Assembly (NCBI GenBank): GCA_963924555.1
Contig: OZ004590.1
Location: forward strand, 6,130,001 to 6,194,000
Source: Crambe crambe
Taxonomy: Eukaryota > Porifera > Demospongiae > Poecilosclerida > Crambeidae
Reading direction: 5' to 3'
DNA: 64,000 nucleotides
Shown here in pieces: positions 36,901 to 57,908 of the stretch. Positions within the stretch are counted from its first letter, which is position 1. Every line of letters begins with the position of its first letter. The notes below the pieces were generated by a model. The model was not told where the DNA came from. It saw nothing but the letters and a program-made list of their open reading frames with translations, and did no database searches. A program made the translations under genes and the position numbers.

Positions 36901-39176
36901 GTGTCACACTATGAAACAAGCTACTTTTGCAGTGTTTATATCAGTGATTACATTGTGGGTGTTGGTAGCATCATTATTAAAGGAAGAGGTGAGATAAGAA
37001 CTATAATATTATAAAGATGATCTGATTGTTGATGTTATTTCAGAATTATTGATCCCTGTCCTCAAAGTATCTCCTATAGAATTGGTGGAACAGAATAACT
37101 TGACATTAGGAGTGAATGTCACTTCTGATAGTGCCGAATACATCATGAGGAATCTGAATTGGTACTTTAATGGCATCATAATTGGAAACTCTTCCAATAC
37201 ATTCATCTCCAATGGCAACAAAACATTGACTATAACTGATGGTACTGCTGGAGAGTATGAAGTGAGGTATGATGGACTGCTCCTGAACAACCCTTATGAC
37301 AGTACTTGTGAGAAAATGATTCTTAAGAACTTAAGACACCATCCTTTATTTAAACCAGTAAAGTTCTTCATCAACACACAAGGTAAAGACTTCTACCTGA
37401 TTACAATGCACTTATCCCTATGTAAATTTATCACAGAGATGATGAATAGGAAACCTGACATCAACATACAAGTCAATGGTGCAATAGAGAGTGTTATTAC
37501 CTTCACAAATGGTGATAACTTCACTCTTAAGGCCGTGGGACAACTTGCAACATCAATCGAACCAAGTGAAGTTGATATAGTCTGGTACTTCAATGGCAAT
37601 TCTGTGGGATCATCAAGTCGTGTTCTGAATCGAAACTTTATTTCCAGAGACTTGATACGCACTAGTTCTACCTATAATTATGCTGGAATTTATGAAGCGC
37701 TGCTTATCTGGAATATGAATCAAGAATGCTCCTCTTATTACAGACAGTTATCAAGCAACCGAGTGATTTTAGCAAGAGCAAGTATTGAAGTTAGTTACCA
37801 TGGTGAGCAGTTGTTATTGTACACTTCAAAACACATTATTGATGTGCCAATCTTTATGTAGTGTCTCTTGATCATTCCTTCTCTGCTGATAAGAATGCAC
37901 TGTTTTCAAGTGAAGTAGCTCTCCTAAGGTGTTCTGCCACTATCAGGTATCCTCCATTGTCCAGTATCTCCATAGTGAAGAATGACATCACTCTTCAAAC
38001 AACCTCTGGTACCACTCTCTCAGTGAGAACTGGTCGGATGGGAGTGAGTACATTTGGTCTGTATTGGTGCAGAGTGAACACCACTGGAGCACCAATAATT
38101 TCACTGAAAGTGATAATAAAAGAGAAAAGTGAGCATCATAGCTTTCTTCTTCTTCTTCTTCTTCTTCTTCTTCTTTCATCATTTATTATCATTATTCACA
38201 GCTCATTTGAGGATACAGTTTCAAATGAGAGGACCTTTGGAGTGTAGCGAAAATACTGTAAGTTATAGTGTCAATATATGCAATTCTACTCTCAATAATA
38301 ACTATACACATCAATAAATCATAGGTCTTCATACAAATGGTTGAAGCAAGTGTTACTGCCAAGCTGGGAAAAGACTGTTCTTGTAATATAACTGCTAACG
38401 ACTTACAAATGTCTTCACTGCAATGCAACAATGCTCAAACTGTTACATTCTCGACTTTGGTGGTGTTCTCCAGTGACAGTGGTGATGAAACTGCATCCAC
38501 ACTTACCAACAGGTTCTCTTCTCAAGTATCAGCATCTGCTGTATCCCTCAACTTGGATGGAACTGAAGTTCTCGTTACGTCTGCTTGTAGTGGTGACTGC
38601 AGCTCCAATGTTGGTGCTTATGTCGGACTGTTTTTTGGTGGAGCATTGTTTTGTGCAGTTCTTATAGCACTTCTTGTTGTGGTTGCATACTTAATGTAAG
38701 TCAAAAAGAACTGACTTTATATTCAGTTAGTGAGCATTAATTGAGATACAGTCTAACAGCAGAACTAAGGTCCTAACTGCAATAAGTATAAGTCACTGTC
38801 CCTTTCAAGTTCATGCCTAGGAATAAGCCGTGGTTCATGTACACTTGACTGTATACCCATTTTACCTCAATTATGTCAGCAACTCATTGATATGTATTCA
38901 GCATAAACCAATTAGCATGCTATTATGACTAGATATCGGAGGAAGTCATCTAAGAATGCAGACCCACCGAAAGTTGTTAATGTGACTACTGAGGGAGAAG
39001 TCCGTTACTCCAACCGTAGTGGAGAGTTGCAAGTCAAAGAAAAACCTGCCGAAGTGTATAAGAAGAAGCCTAAAGCTCCTCCTGCTAAGACTAAGCCTAA
39101 AGTGGAGCAGAATGAAGAGCTATATGAGCCCTATGAGCTGGATGACCAACAAGAAGTATATGAGTGTGTCGATTGA
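28000..39176 (+). CDS. Receptor gene C: signal peptide, 7 SRCR, 4 Ig-like, TM, tyrosine-rich tail
   Basis: Predicted single-pass receptor of about 1455 aa. Exons: 28000-28060, 28122-28304, 28749-28889, 29403-29567, 31281-31463, 32763-32948, 33090-33254, 33381-33545, 33602-33772, 34001-34165, 34419-34565, 34981-35148, 35258-35632, 35966-36133, 36707-36988, 37044-37382, 37437-37802, 37862-38128, 38202-38257, 38325-38695, 38933-39176; total 4368 nt. Domain order is as in gene B. Differences cluster in SRCR4-SRCR7: it has [19 protein letters not shown] where B has [19 protein letters not shown], and [19 protein letters not shown] where B has [19 protein letters not shown]. The gene has grown by intron insertions found only here: a TA-flanked MITE, a 0.9 kb hairpin element and an expanded 20-bp minisatellite. 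The tail ends [18 protein letters not shown]. Cassette C' follows. Confidence 0.85.
29703..29722 (+). repeat. Poly-C tract in gene C intron
   Basis: A run of 20 C. The orthologous place in gene D has a run of about 32 G (47613-47644) next to different flanks. Such tracts are unstable and their lengths may be assembly artefacts. Confidence 0.7.
30024..30318. repeat. Two-copy ~147-bp tandem repeat in gene C intron
   Basis: Two imperfect copies (30024-30165 and 30166-30318) each start 'gaaaccttcaggagagtgtg' and end 'catgaacatgaatagtgtta'. The same pair is in gene D at 47849-48143. Gene B lacks this block in the matching intron (13639-14216). Confidence 0.8.
30329..30458. repeat. Hairpin element in gene C intron
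   Basis: The left arm 'tagctatatttcagatgaat' and 'aggaatcgttgagt' are mirrored by 'actcaacgattcct' and 'cacagatgaaatagcta'. The D copy (48154-48279) has a substitution, 'cgtagagt' for 'cgttgagt'. Confidence 0.65.
31122..31248. mobile_element. 127-bp MITE found only in gene C, inserted at TA
   Basis: The element runs TACC...GGTA. An AAAATTTTCGT core near the left end is mirrored by ACGAAAATTTT near the right. Genes B and D have 'ctaatagttg' and 'ctaatagtta' at this place, while gene C has 'ctaaTACC...GGTAgttt'. That is a clean insertion at a TA dinucleotide with TA duplicated, as made by Tc1/mariner-type transposases. Confidence 0.8.
31590..32500. mobile_element. ~0.9 kb insertion with giant hairpin, gene C only
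   Basis: Genes B and D read from 'gagata' almost directly into 'ataatagtagaaatcctccc'; gene C has about 900 bp more. Inside, 31596-31895 is a nearly perfect hairpin with arms of about 140 bp. Two ~140-bp direct repeats follow (32145-32271 and 32286-32412, sharing 'ggcaattgaca' and 'ataggatgaagcagtcggga'), then a (TTA)n run. Both outer ends carry an 'agagtg..gtaggcttga' motif in inverted orientation. No transposase gene is seen. Confidence 0.75.
34566..34950 (+). repeat. 20-bp minisatellite, ~19 copies, gene C intron before SRCR6
   Basis: The unit is AGTAGCTATCAYAATAAGTT, repeated with almost no change. The left half uses ATCACAATAA and the right half (and first unit) ATCATAATAA, suggesting block-wise expansion. 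Genes B (16417-16476) and D (51227-51286) have only three units. Confidence 0.95.
36211..36660. mobile_element. 450-bp MITE in gene C intron (SRCR7 to Ig1)
   Basis: Same element, ends and length as at 17909-18358, with a few substitutions. Confidence 0.8.
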
Positions 39177-39449
39177 AAAAAAATCGTCTGTGGATTTTAT
39201 AACAATAAACAGTGTGTGTTACTAGAGCAGAAGAACAGATGTTTACTCCTTGTAGCTAGAGTTTATGCGTATACAGTCGTGTGCATGACCTTCAAATATA
39301 TTTTTCATCAGCCTCTTATACGAGACATAATACTGTTTAGGGGTCAAGGTATGTAGTACTCCTCATGTCCAATATCCAAGACTAAAGTATAACTGCATAG
39401 CCATTGCAGTTTGGTAACAGGAATGTAGGCTGTGCATGACCTCTTATCT

Positions 39450-40589
39450 GGTCTATATCGGTGCAGAGTGAACACCACTGGAGCACCAATAATTTCACTG
39501 AAAGTGATAATAAAAGAGAAAAGTGAGCATCATAGCTTTCTTCTTCTTCTTCTTCTTCTTCTTCTTTCATCATTATTCACAGCTCGTTTGAGGATACAGT
39601 TTCAAATGAAAGGACCCTTGAAGTGTAGAGAAAATACTGTAAGTTATAGTGTCAATATACAATTCTACTCTCAATATTAGCACATATTAATAAATCATAG
39701 GTTTTTATGGGAAGGGTTGAAGCAAGTGTTATTGCCAAGCTGAGAGAAGACTGTTCTTGCAATATAACTGCTAATGATTTATAAATGTCTTCACTGCAAT
39801 GCAACAATGCTCAAACTGTTACATTCTCAACTTTGGTGGTGTTCTCCAGTGACAGTGGTGATGAAACCGCATCCACACTTACTAACAGGTTCTCTTCTCA
39901 AGTGTCAGCATCTGCCATATCCCTCAACTTGGATGGAACTGAAGCTCTCATTACGTCTGCTTGTAGTGGTGACTGCAGCTCCAATGTTGGTGCTTATGTC
40001 GGACTCTTTTTTGGTGGAGCATTGTTTTGTGCAGTTCTTATAGCACTGCTTGTTGTGGTTGCATACTTAATGTAAGTAAGTCAAAAAGAACTGCATGGCC
40101 ATGGTTCTGCACTTAGCAAGTTAGTGAGTATAGTGACTATTCAAATACAGTCTTTTTTTAATAGTAGAAGTACACTGTCCCTTTCCAGTTCATGGAACCA
40201 TGTACACTTACTGTATACCATTTACCTCATGATAAACTTATACAAATATTATGTCACTGATTATGCATAGTTACATATTGTAAACATGAGTATTCAGCAT
40301 AAACCAATACAAGTAAGTACACAATGTTATGACTAGATATCGGAGGAAGTCATCTAGGAATGTAAGCCCACCAAGAGTTGTTAAAGTGACTACTGAGGGA
40401 GAAGTCCGTTACTCCAACCGTAGCGGAGAGCTGCAAGTCAAAGAAAAACCTGCCAAAGTGTACAAGAAGAAGCCTAAAGCTCCTGCTAAGACTAAGCCTG
40501 AAGTGGAGCAGAATAAGGATTTATACGAACCCTATGAGCTGGATGACCAACAAGAAGCAGGCAGTGAAATATACGAGTGTGTCGATTGA
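39450..40589 (+). pseudogene. Second 3' cassette C' of gene C
   Basis: Layout as B': an Ig4 remnant without acceptor (39450-39522), small exon (39593-39638), TM exon (39701-40071) and tail exon (40337-40589). The same nonsense codon TAA is found at 39782-39784. It is almost the same as B' along its length, so the two shared a recent common ancestor that already had the lesion. Confidence 0.75.
40337..40589 (+). CDS. Alternative cytoplasmic tail exon (type 2) behind gene C
   Basis: An open tail exon with the same protein as the B' tail, and the same phase 2 as the first tail at 38933. It could be joined to the gene C TM exon ending at 38695. It ends LYEPYELDD...GSEIYECVD and a stop at 40587-40589. 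Conservation of an open frame next to a nonsense-bearing TM exon is compatible either with use or with very recent duplication. Confidence 0.5.
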
Positions 40590-41727
40590 AAAAAAAATTG
40601 TTCGTGGATTTAACGATAAACAGTAGCTAAAGAGCAGATGTTGTTTACTCTTCGTAGCTAGAATTTATGCTTATACAGTTTGTGTGCATGACCTTTGAAT
40701 ATATATATTTCATCACAGAAGACAAACACCTATCGTCACTACTATGTATGTAAGAATGTTCTGGTAACTTGTTTAGTGGTTTAGGTATGCAAAACCCTAT
40801 CATTTCTCATGTCCAATACCCAAAACTAAAGTATAAACTTAAGTAGGATATACTGTTTAGTGCATAGTTGCAGTTTGATAACTGCATGGATGACGTAGCT
40901 GTTATTATAATATTATACAAATACAACATGAAAGTATCAGGTCCTTGCAAGTCATTAGCTATAGCTACAGTGAAACCTATAGCAACCACCTCTGGGCCAC
41001 AATAAAGTGGTCTTAATAGGGTGGTGGTCGGTCAATAGGTCAATATCAATTGTGAAGGCACTTTTGGAACACAATCGAGTTGTCCTTATAGAAGGGTGGT
41101 TTCTGGATACAGGACACACACTGCTCTAGTTCTGACCATTACGATAACAAACTTGTGTATTCCAAAAAATTATTTAAAAAATGTTCACTGTAAAAACAAG
41201 AGTGTGTACTTTATACCGCATAAATGTTCCAGAGCATTTCTTAGATATATATTTTCATCCTAGAGTGTGGGATTATCCCACATGCAGGGTGTACCGTTAC
41301 TCAGTAAGCATTCCTTTGGTGTATTAAGTACATACTCTACTCTTGTTTTGGCTACTTAACTTCAAGTGGTTGCTATGAAGCCTTTTTTGTTTTTTTGTTG
41401 TTGTTTTTTGCTCAATGTTATTGCAAGCTTTCTGCATCATATTTGAACGATGATGATCACTGTAAAGTGATCTCAAGTGATCAAGTGATAAAAATGTCTA
41501 TTTATAATTAAAAAAATCATTTGGTATTATTGTTTGGATGGCTCCTATTATTCACAAAAGTGCAGGCTTGTGAGTGCACACCCTTAGACTTTAAAATGTG
41601 CCTACTAGCTACACACTGTGAAAATGAAAGTGTATGCTGCACAACTATTGTGTGTATATTAGTGTATTAGTGAATACATTGTACACCTGGTGTGGTGTGC
41701 ATACGTATAATGCTTTAGTGCAGCCCT

Positions 41728-41784
41728 ATACCACGTTGCAGACCCTACTAGCTATAATAGCTAGTAGGGTCTGCAACGTGGTAT
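41728..41784. repeat. 57-bp perfect palindrome, second copy
   Basis: Same sequence as 23435-23491. Confidence 0.85.
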
Positions 41785-44432
41785 CCTAGTTTTGCATAAC
41801 TTGCACCTGTTTTAAGTAGAGGGGGTTGAAGCTTAAACAGCCACACCTTCAAATCCTGGGTTTGTGATTGCTCAACAGAGAAATTCACTCGCGATGTACA
41901 TTTTTGCGGTGTCAGCAAAATTGAGGTCAAGGGTCAAATTTAGAATTCAAATTTTGGTGGCTCTAAGCATAGATATTAGACACGGAACCATAAGCCCTTG
42001 GCATTTGGTTCCAGGTACTGAGCAATTAAATTTAGAATTCAAATTTTGGTGGCTCTAAGTGTTGTGCTCACCTTTACTGCCAATTTGCTTCAGATTGAGC
42101 TGCTACAACTCCTGAAACAGAGCCTTGGACCCCTTATTCGCAAGCAGATGAGTTATCTTGGAGAGAACAATCACCTGTGCTAGATGGGGGTCCATGAGAG
42201 GGCAATCCCTCAATGTTCAGTTGTTTGGGGCTTGGTCCAAGATATGTAATGATGAAATCAGAATGAGCCCAAGGGGTCCTTTGCCATCTGGGCAGTGTAC
42301 TTCCAGTTGGTGTGTGGTTAGTAACTCCCCCTTAATTTTGATTCCAGTTGTAGAAATGAGTGCACCAACATATCAACACTAGTTTAAACTACTCCAGTTG
42401 GCTGAGCAAGACCACATGGTGTTCTGTCCATGGCATAACAGTTCACCACTAAGTTTTCAGAAGTCTATCCCCATATCAAAATTGGGAGACCAGGCCAGTG
42501 TTTGGGAACTGTACACAGGATCGAAGCTCCAATAAGAAGTGGGAAACTGAAGGGGTCTGCTCAAATGTACCTGAAAAGGCAGTGGCTACCAAGGACTAGA
42601 AATGTGACTTCTCAGTGTAGAGGTAGGTCTGAAGTATTGCCGTCACTAGTCTATTTTCAATTATTTTGAAAGGTCTAGCAGCTAGACTATGCCCTCACAT
42701 AATAGACTATAGCAATAGGCCCCAGATTAGTCATGCAATGCAAATGAGAATGTGGTTAATATTGCTATGCTAGTTTTGCCCATCTGTTCCTAGATCCTGT
42801 GGTTGTACCCTCCGAGATGCTTGTGTCAAAGTATGTGCATATTCATTATTGTGGATAGCAAACATGAATCTAGTAGCAGTGAAGTTGAGCATGTCGTGTT
42901 TTGTTTGTCCCTTGCTTATCACTCCATGCCATTTCCTAGTGAACTTGGTTATTATGGCCTGACAATCAAGAAACTGATCGACAAACAGTTACAAGAAAGG
43001 GGGAGGTACCCATACAACACATACAAATTTGTAGAAAAGGTGGTATCCTCAGATGTGCCCAATCCCCAATGCATCCCTAATGCTAGAAGAATTTGCAGGT
43101 GAAAATGCAAGGTTAGTTTGAGTTTTGGATGACAAGATGAAGGAACAAGAGGAAATAGAGAAGTTGGTAGATTTACCAGAGAGTGAAATGAAAGGAAGTA
43201 GACTTATCTTTGACAAGGAAACTATTTTGTTTTCAGCAAGGTAAATTTATCTTTTGGTGATCAAAAGTCTTTTTAAGATAATTCTATGTCTCCATCAATG
43301 TTGATGATCTGTTTCACCATTATTATGCAAGTGCGCATATGCCTGATTACAACACCATGGAACCACTTCTCCTCCATGGACATCATGAACACACTATAAA
43401 AATTATGTGGGCCTGACTCTTACTCAGCCTCCTGGAGCAGAGCTGGATCCAGGGGAGGGGTTTGAGGGGGTTGCAAACTCCCTTTTTGTTCCCAAGCTAT
43501 TATACAATTTGACCATGCCTACTTGCTTAGCCATGTCTATTTTTCTTTGATAATTTGTGTTTCTCTTCTAAAGTAGTGTAATTAGAAGAGAAGACATGTT
43601 TCATGTGTGGGTTAACTAAACTAGGAACTAATGCAGTTACTATATCATCTAAGGCTACGATCAAAGAAAGAAACAATCTATGTATACATGATACATCCAA
43701 TTTCGGCTTTCACTTTCAAGGTCACACATTGGATAACTTGGTACATACTAACTGTGATTTCCTTTTACGATCGCACCTGTGACCATGCACGTGTCATTCA
43801 AAGATATCTTTCGGAGTATGTGATTTCCTTAAACAATCACACCTGTAATCTTGTATGTGTCACTTCAAAGATATCTTTTGTAGCACTTTGGCTTACTTTT
43901 CAAGGTCACACATTAGATAACTCGGTGCATACTAACTGTCACACATTAGATAACTCGGTGCATACTAACTGTGATTTGAGGTGTGACCTTGCATGTATCA
44001 CTTAGCTACAACACAAATTTTGGGATGCTTCATCTCTTTGCCTACACTCATGATGCACACAAACCGGTTTGTGCAACTAATAATTTAAGCAATGCTCAAT
44101 AGTGGTAGCCTACCAGTGAAGCCAACATGGGTCCTCCAAAACTAATATGCTCCTTCTTGCACCTTTCCTCATGGTCCAGTATTTGTGCTCCTAATCCTGC
44201 AACCCCACCTATCTAAAAACCCTGGATCCAGCCCTGTAGAGTAGTTTTGATATGTTGGTGCACTCATTTCTACAACTGGAATCAATTATATGCCATTAAG
44301 GGGGAGATACTAACCACACACTTATTATACCAACTGGAAGGTGTGGCTGTTTAAGCTTCAACCCCCTCTACTTAAAACAGGTGCAAATTATGCAAAACTA
44401 GGATATCGATTTTTCATGTTGCAGACCCTACC
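41731..44432. mobile_element. Long-TIR foldback-like transposon, copy with deleted right arm
   Basis: Same element as 23438-26500. In the right arm the sequence jumps from 'caactggaag' (44340) to 'gtgtggctgttt', removing 361 bp that correspond to 26048-26408. Both deletion ends in the full copy carry GAAG, so the loss probably used 4-bp microhomology. The interior open frame is kept at 42803-43102. Confidence 0.8.
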
Positions 44433-44672
44433 ATAGGCGGTGGAACAGGTGAAGGCCAGGCCTGACCAATATTTTGAGAAAAACTATTAAGTTATTGATT
44501 GATAGCCACATAATAATTAATCCCAAAATATTTTGTTATCAATTGAGAGCAACTTAAGAGAAATTTAGTATACGTGAGTATAGCAAATTGTAGAACTTCG
44601 GTGGTCTGGGGTATTACGTTTCAATTTTGGGCTTGACCAATCGAATCTTGCTTCCAACACCTCTGATATGTT

Positions 44673-44909
44673 AAGGCCACTATTTGTTGATCATAAGTTT
44701 CTCATCAGATGGTTTTGCTCAGACTGATGCGGCGGGCGGCATAGTATAAGCCATTATGTCATTATTTTGATAGTCATTTTCTTGGAAAAACCACTGGAGT
44801 TGATACAGTCAGAAGTGATAGAAATTCAATTATAATGGCCAAATCCTGTAGGTAGAGTAAACTAATGCGGGTGGGGGATAAGAAACTTGTAATCAACCAA
44901 TAGTGGTCT
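44673..44909. mobile_element. Hairpin MITE-like element, C'-D spacer copy
   Basis: Copy of 26741-26975 with the same arms and interior. Confidence 0.55.
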
Positions 44910-45021
44910 AAATAGCATGTATCTCGGTTGCCACACAGCACAAATTGTCAAAACAATGTTATAGGCATGCTATAAGCATGGTCACAAGCAAAAAAATTAG
45001 AGCACCAAAGTGCATGCACCA

Positions 45022-45099
45022 TAGCCTCGTCCCCAGGCGATTCTACGTGCAATAATAAGCTATAATAATTGCGTGTGGAATCGCCTGGGGACGAGGCTA
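45022..45099. repeat. Perfect-arm hairpin, C'-D spacer copy
   Basis: Same arms as at 10750-10824 and 27090-27167. Confidence 0.7.
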
Positions 45100-45612
45100 C
45101 ATGCACCATAGACCTGATTTTAATATTACTTCCTGTCTCTGTTATTAATGATTATATGATAGGATAATTCTGCAGCTAATGATAGTTCAGTAGCTGTAGC
45201 CACTAGCCACCATATTGCTAAGGCCCCTCCCAAAACCACTGTATATATATGTATGTACCTCTTGTTTTTGGTCAGATGCCTGCGAACTGCTTGGGAATCA
45301 CTTACTGCAACTAGCAGCATGATTTCTCTTTCTATAGTTTCTGATGATTTTTAATGGCTTCTTTTGTAGACTTGTTCTAAGTTGTGGATACACCTTCTGA
45401 ATTTAGCCAAGTGCTTCACATATTTCACTTTTTATCATCGCACTTTGAAGTGGCAAAGGTAAGGTTCCTATGGAAGTAAATATATTAGGTAGATGAAATA
45501 ATGAGACTATGTACATCTCAAAGAATACTTGTAGCTACATGTAAGTGCATCTCTATAGCTACTAAAAGGATCAATTTGATTGTTGTGATACCACCAATAT
45601 ATATCCTTTGGT

Positions 45613-45722
45613 TAGGTCAACATGGAGCTGTTGGTTTGACTGGTGGACTGGTTCCATAGCAAAGTAGCTAAATTGTTTTAGTGGATGATGGTCCAGAGTG
45701 TAGACTTTGTTGTGTACAGCAA
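45613..45722 (+). pseudogene. Relic SRCR2 first-half exon upstream of gene D
   Basis: Same dead exon as 27681-27790, with the shared TAG and internal loss. Confidence 0.7.
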
Positions 45723-45931
45723 AGACTTTTTCTTGTAGAGTTCAATTAACACAGGAAGGAAGTATTCTCAATTAATTATTACAAAGTCATGAACACTATA
45801 GCATGTGACCTGCTCTAATAGCTAGCTTTATAGCTACAGCAGCTGCTAGATAAGTGCAAGTAACCTATAATTCATTGTAGACAGCTGTAGCTAAATATTT
45901 CTGAAGTAGCTTATAGTTGTGTACAGCCAGC

Positions 45932-55698
<9,767 letters not shown>

Positions 55699-55969
55699 AA
55701 AAAAATCGTCTGTGGATTTTATAACAATAAACAGTGTGTGTTACTAGAGCAGAAGAGCAGATGTTTACTCCTTGTAGCTAGAGTTTATGCTTACAGTCGT
55801 GTGCATGACCTTCAAATATATTTTTCATCAGCCTCTTATACGAGACATAATACTGTTTAGGGGTCAAGGTATGTAGTACTCCTCATGTCCAATATCCAAG
55901 ACTAAAGTATAACTGCATAGCCATTGCAGTTTGGTAACAGGAATGTAGGCTGTGCATGACCTCTTATCT

Positions 55970-57055
55970 GGTCTATATTGGTGCAGAGTGAACACCACTG
56001 GAGCACCAATAATTTCACTGAAAGTGATAATAAAAGAGAAAAATGAGCATCATAGCTTTCTTCTTCTTCTTCTTCTTCTTCTTCTTTCATCATTATTCAC
56101 AGCTCGTTTGAGGATACAGTTTCAAATGAAAGGACCCTTGAAGTGTAGAGAAAATACTGTAAGTTATAGTGTCAATATACAATTCTACTCTCAATATTAG
56201 CAACTATACACATATTAATCATAGGTTTTTATGGGAAGGGTTGAAGCAAGTGTTATTGTCAAGCTGAGAGAAGACTGTTCTTGCAATATAACTGCTAATG
56301 ATTTACAAATGTCTTCACTGCAATGTAACAATGCCCAAACTGTTACATTCTCTACTTTGGTGGTGTTCTCCAGTGACAGTGGTGATGAAACCGCATCCAC
56401 ACTTACTAACAGGTTCTCTTCTCAAGTGTCAGCATCTGCCGTATCCCTCAACTTGGATGGAACTGAAGCTCTCATTACGTCTGCTTGTAGTGGTGACTGC
56501 AGCTCCAATATTGGTGCTTATGTCGGACTCTTTTTTGGTGGAGCATTGTTTTGTGCAGTTCTTATAGCACTGCTTGTTGTGGTTGCATACTTAATGTAAG
56601 TAAGTCAAAAAGAACTGACTTTATATTCAGTTAATGAGTATTCAGATACAGTCTAACAGCAGAACTAAGGTCCTAACTGCAATAAGTATCAGTCAATGTC
56701 CCTTTCTAGTTCAGGCCTGGAATAAGCCGTGGTCCATGTACACTTGACTGTATACCTCATACCAATTATGTCAGCAACTCATTCATGAATATCCAGCATA
56801 AACCAATTAACATGCTATTAGCTATGACTAGATATCGGAGGAAATCATCTAAGAATGCAGACCCACTGAAAGTTGTTAATGTGACCACTGAGGGAGAAGT
56901 CCGTTACTCCAACCGTAGTGGAGAGTTGCAAGTCAAAGAAAAACCTGTCAAAGTGTACATATAAGAAGAAGCCTAAAGTGGAGCAGAATGAAGAGCTATA
57001 TGAGCCCTATGAGCTGGATGACCAACAAGAAGTGTATGAGTGTGTCGATAGAGTT
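55970..57055 (+). pseudogene. Second 3' cassette D' of gene D, open TM exon but truncated tail
   Basis: Parts: Ig4 remnant (55970-56042), small exon (56103-56158), TM exon (56225-56595) and tail exon (from 56832). Unlike B' and C', the TM exon has CAA at the nonsense position and is open throughout. The donor behind the Ig4 remnant is mutated (agtgagc to aatgagc). The tail is type 1-like but hits TAA at 56962-56964 because of extra bases after GTGTAC. A loss removes the KAPPAKTKP segment, and a second loss removes the normal stop and 3' flank, so 'gtcgat' runs into 'agagtttatgc'. If used, it would give a membrane-bound form with a tail of about 44 residues lacking the LYEPYEL...YECV end. Confidence 0.7.
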
Positions 57056-57908
57056 TATGCTTACAGTCGTGTGCATGACCTTCAATATATTTTTCATCAG
57101 CCTCTTATATGAGACATTATACTGTTTAGGGGTCAAGGTATGCAGTACTCCTCATGTCCAATACCCAAGACTAAAGTATAACTGCATAGCCATTGCAGTT
57201 TGGTAACAGGAATGTAGGCTGTGCATGACCTCTTTAGTCCAGACCACACTTGTTTCATTATTCATAATCAGAACACAGCAACACTGGAGTGCAAAGGTAT
57301 AGCTACAGGGGGGTGTGTGATTTTCCGGGACTTGAGAGGCATGCAACCCAATTTGCAAGTGTCTGAGTGGATTATTCCTAGAGCCTATATAGGGTGGAAT
57401 GTCATATTATGGTTTAGATGCCTGGCTAAAGGGACTCCACCACTCTCCTGAGAAGTAACTTCAAGGTCTGTTGAGTATTGCACACTTCATTAATCATTAA
57501 GTGGTCGGTGAATACCACACAACTCTAGTCACACTACACGCATAATCAAAGGTTCTATCATGATTAAGGGGGCTCTGACATGACTACGCGCGCGCGCAAC
57601 TAAATATAAGCACTAATAACAATCATTATTGTGGAAAACGAGCTGAAAAACCACAAGAAGGTTAGGAATGCAACTTTGTGCAGGTGGCACATGAGCCATA
57701 CCAATTGCATGTAGCAGCACTCCTGAAGAAAAATAATGTAGGCAATCTATAATTATTTCCAGCACCAGATTCAGAGCCTATTCCAGAGCCAGTGTCACCG
57801 GAAGAGTCTGGCCCGAGCGAGACTAACTCCAGAGCTAGTCTGGGCTAGCAGACCTCCAGTGTTGAGATCCAGACGAGTTCAAAGTGTAGCGTTGAGAGAG
57901 AGAGAGCC
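57056..57908. other. Spacer D'-E with unidentified possible exon
   Basis: The part up to about 57230 matches the 3' flank behind the type 1 tails. After that the sequence is not shared with other spacers. It includes an alternating (CG)n patch at 57584-57597. At 57765-57850, after a 'tttccag' acceptor, there is a short frame with acidic and proline-rich wording (PDSEPIPEPVSPEESG...) ending in TAG. It could be the last exon of an unrelated gene fragment, but nothing else supports it. Relic E begins abruptly at 57909. Confidence 0.4.

Larger units (their letters stand above)
40590..45931. other. Spacer C'-D: near copy of spacer B'-C
   Basis: It has the same order as 22292-27999: 3' flank, palindrome, long-TIR transposon (shortened by 361 bp), two hairpin elements, relic exon. 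Differences are few, so the whole block was duplicated recently. No intact host gene. Confidence 0.7.

Noticed and set aside
57765-57850. Last exon of another gene before relic E
   Set aside because: A good acceptor and an acidic proline-rich frame are present, but it is too short, with no partner exon or homology; mentioned only in the spacer entry.
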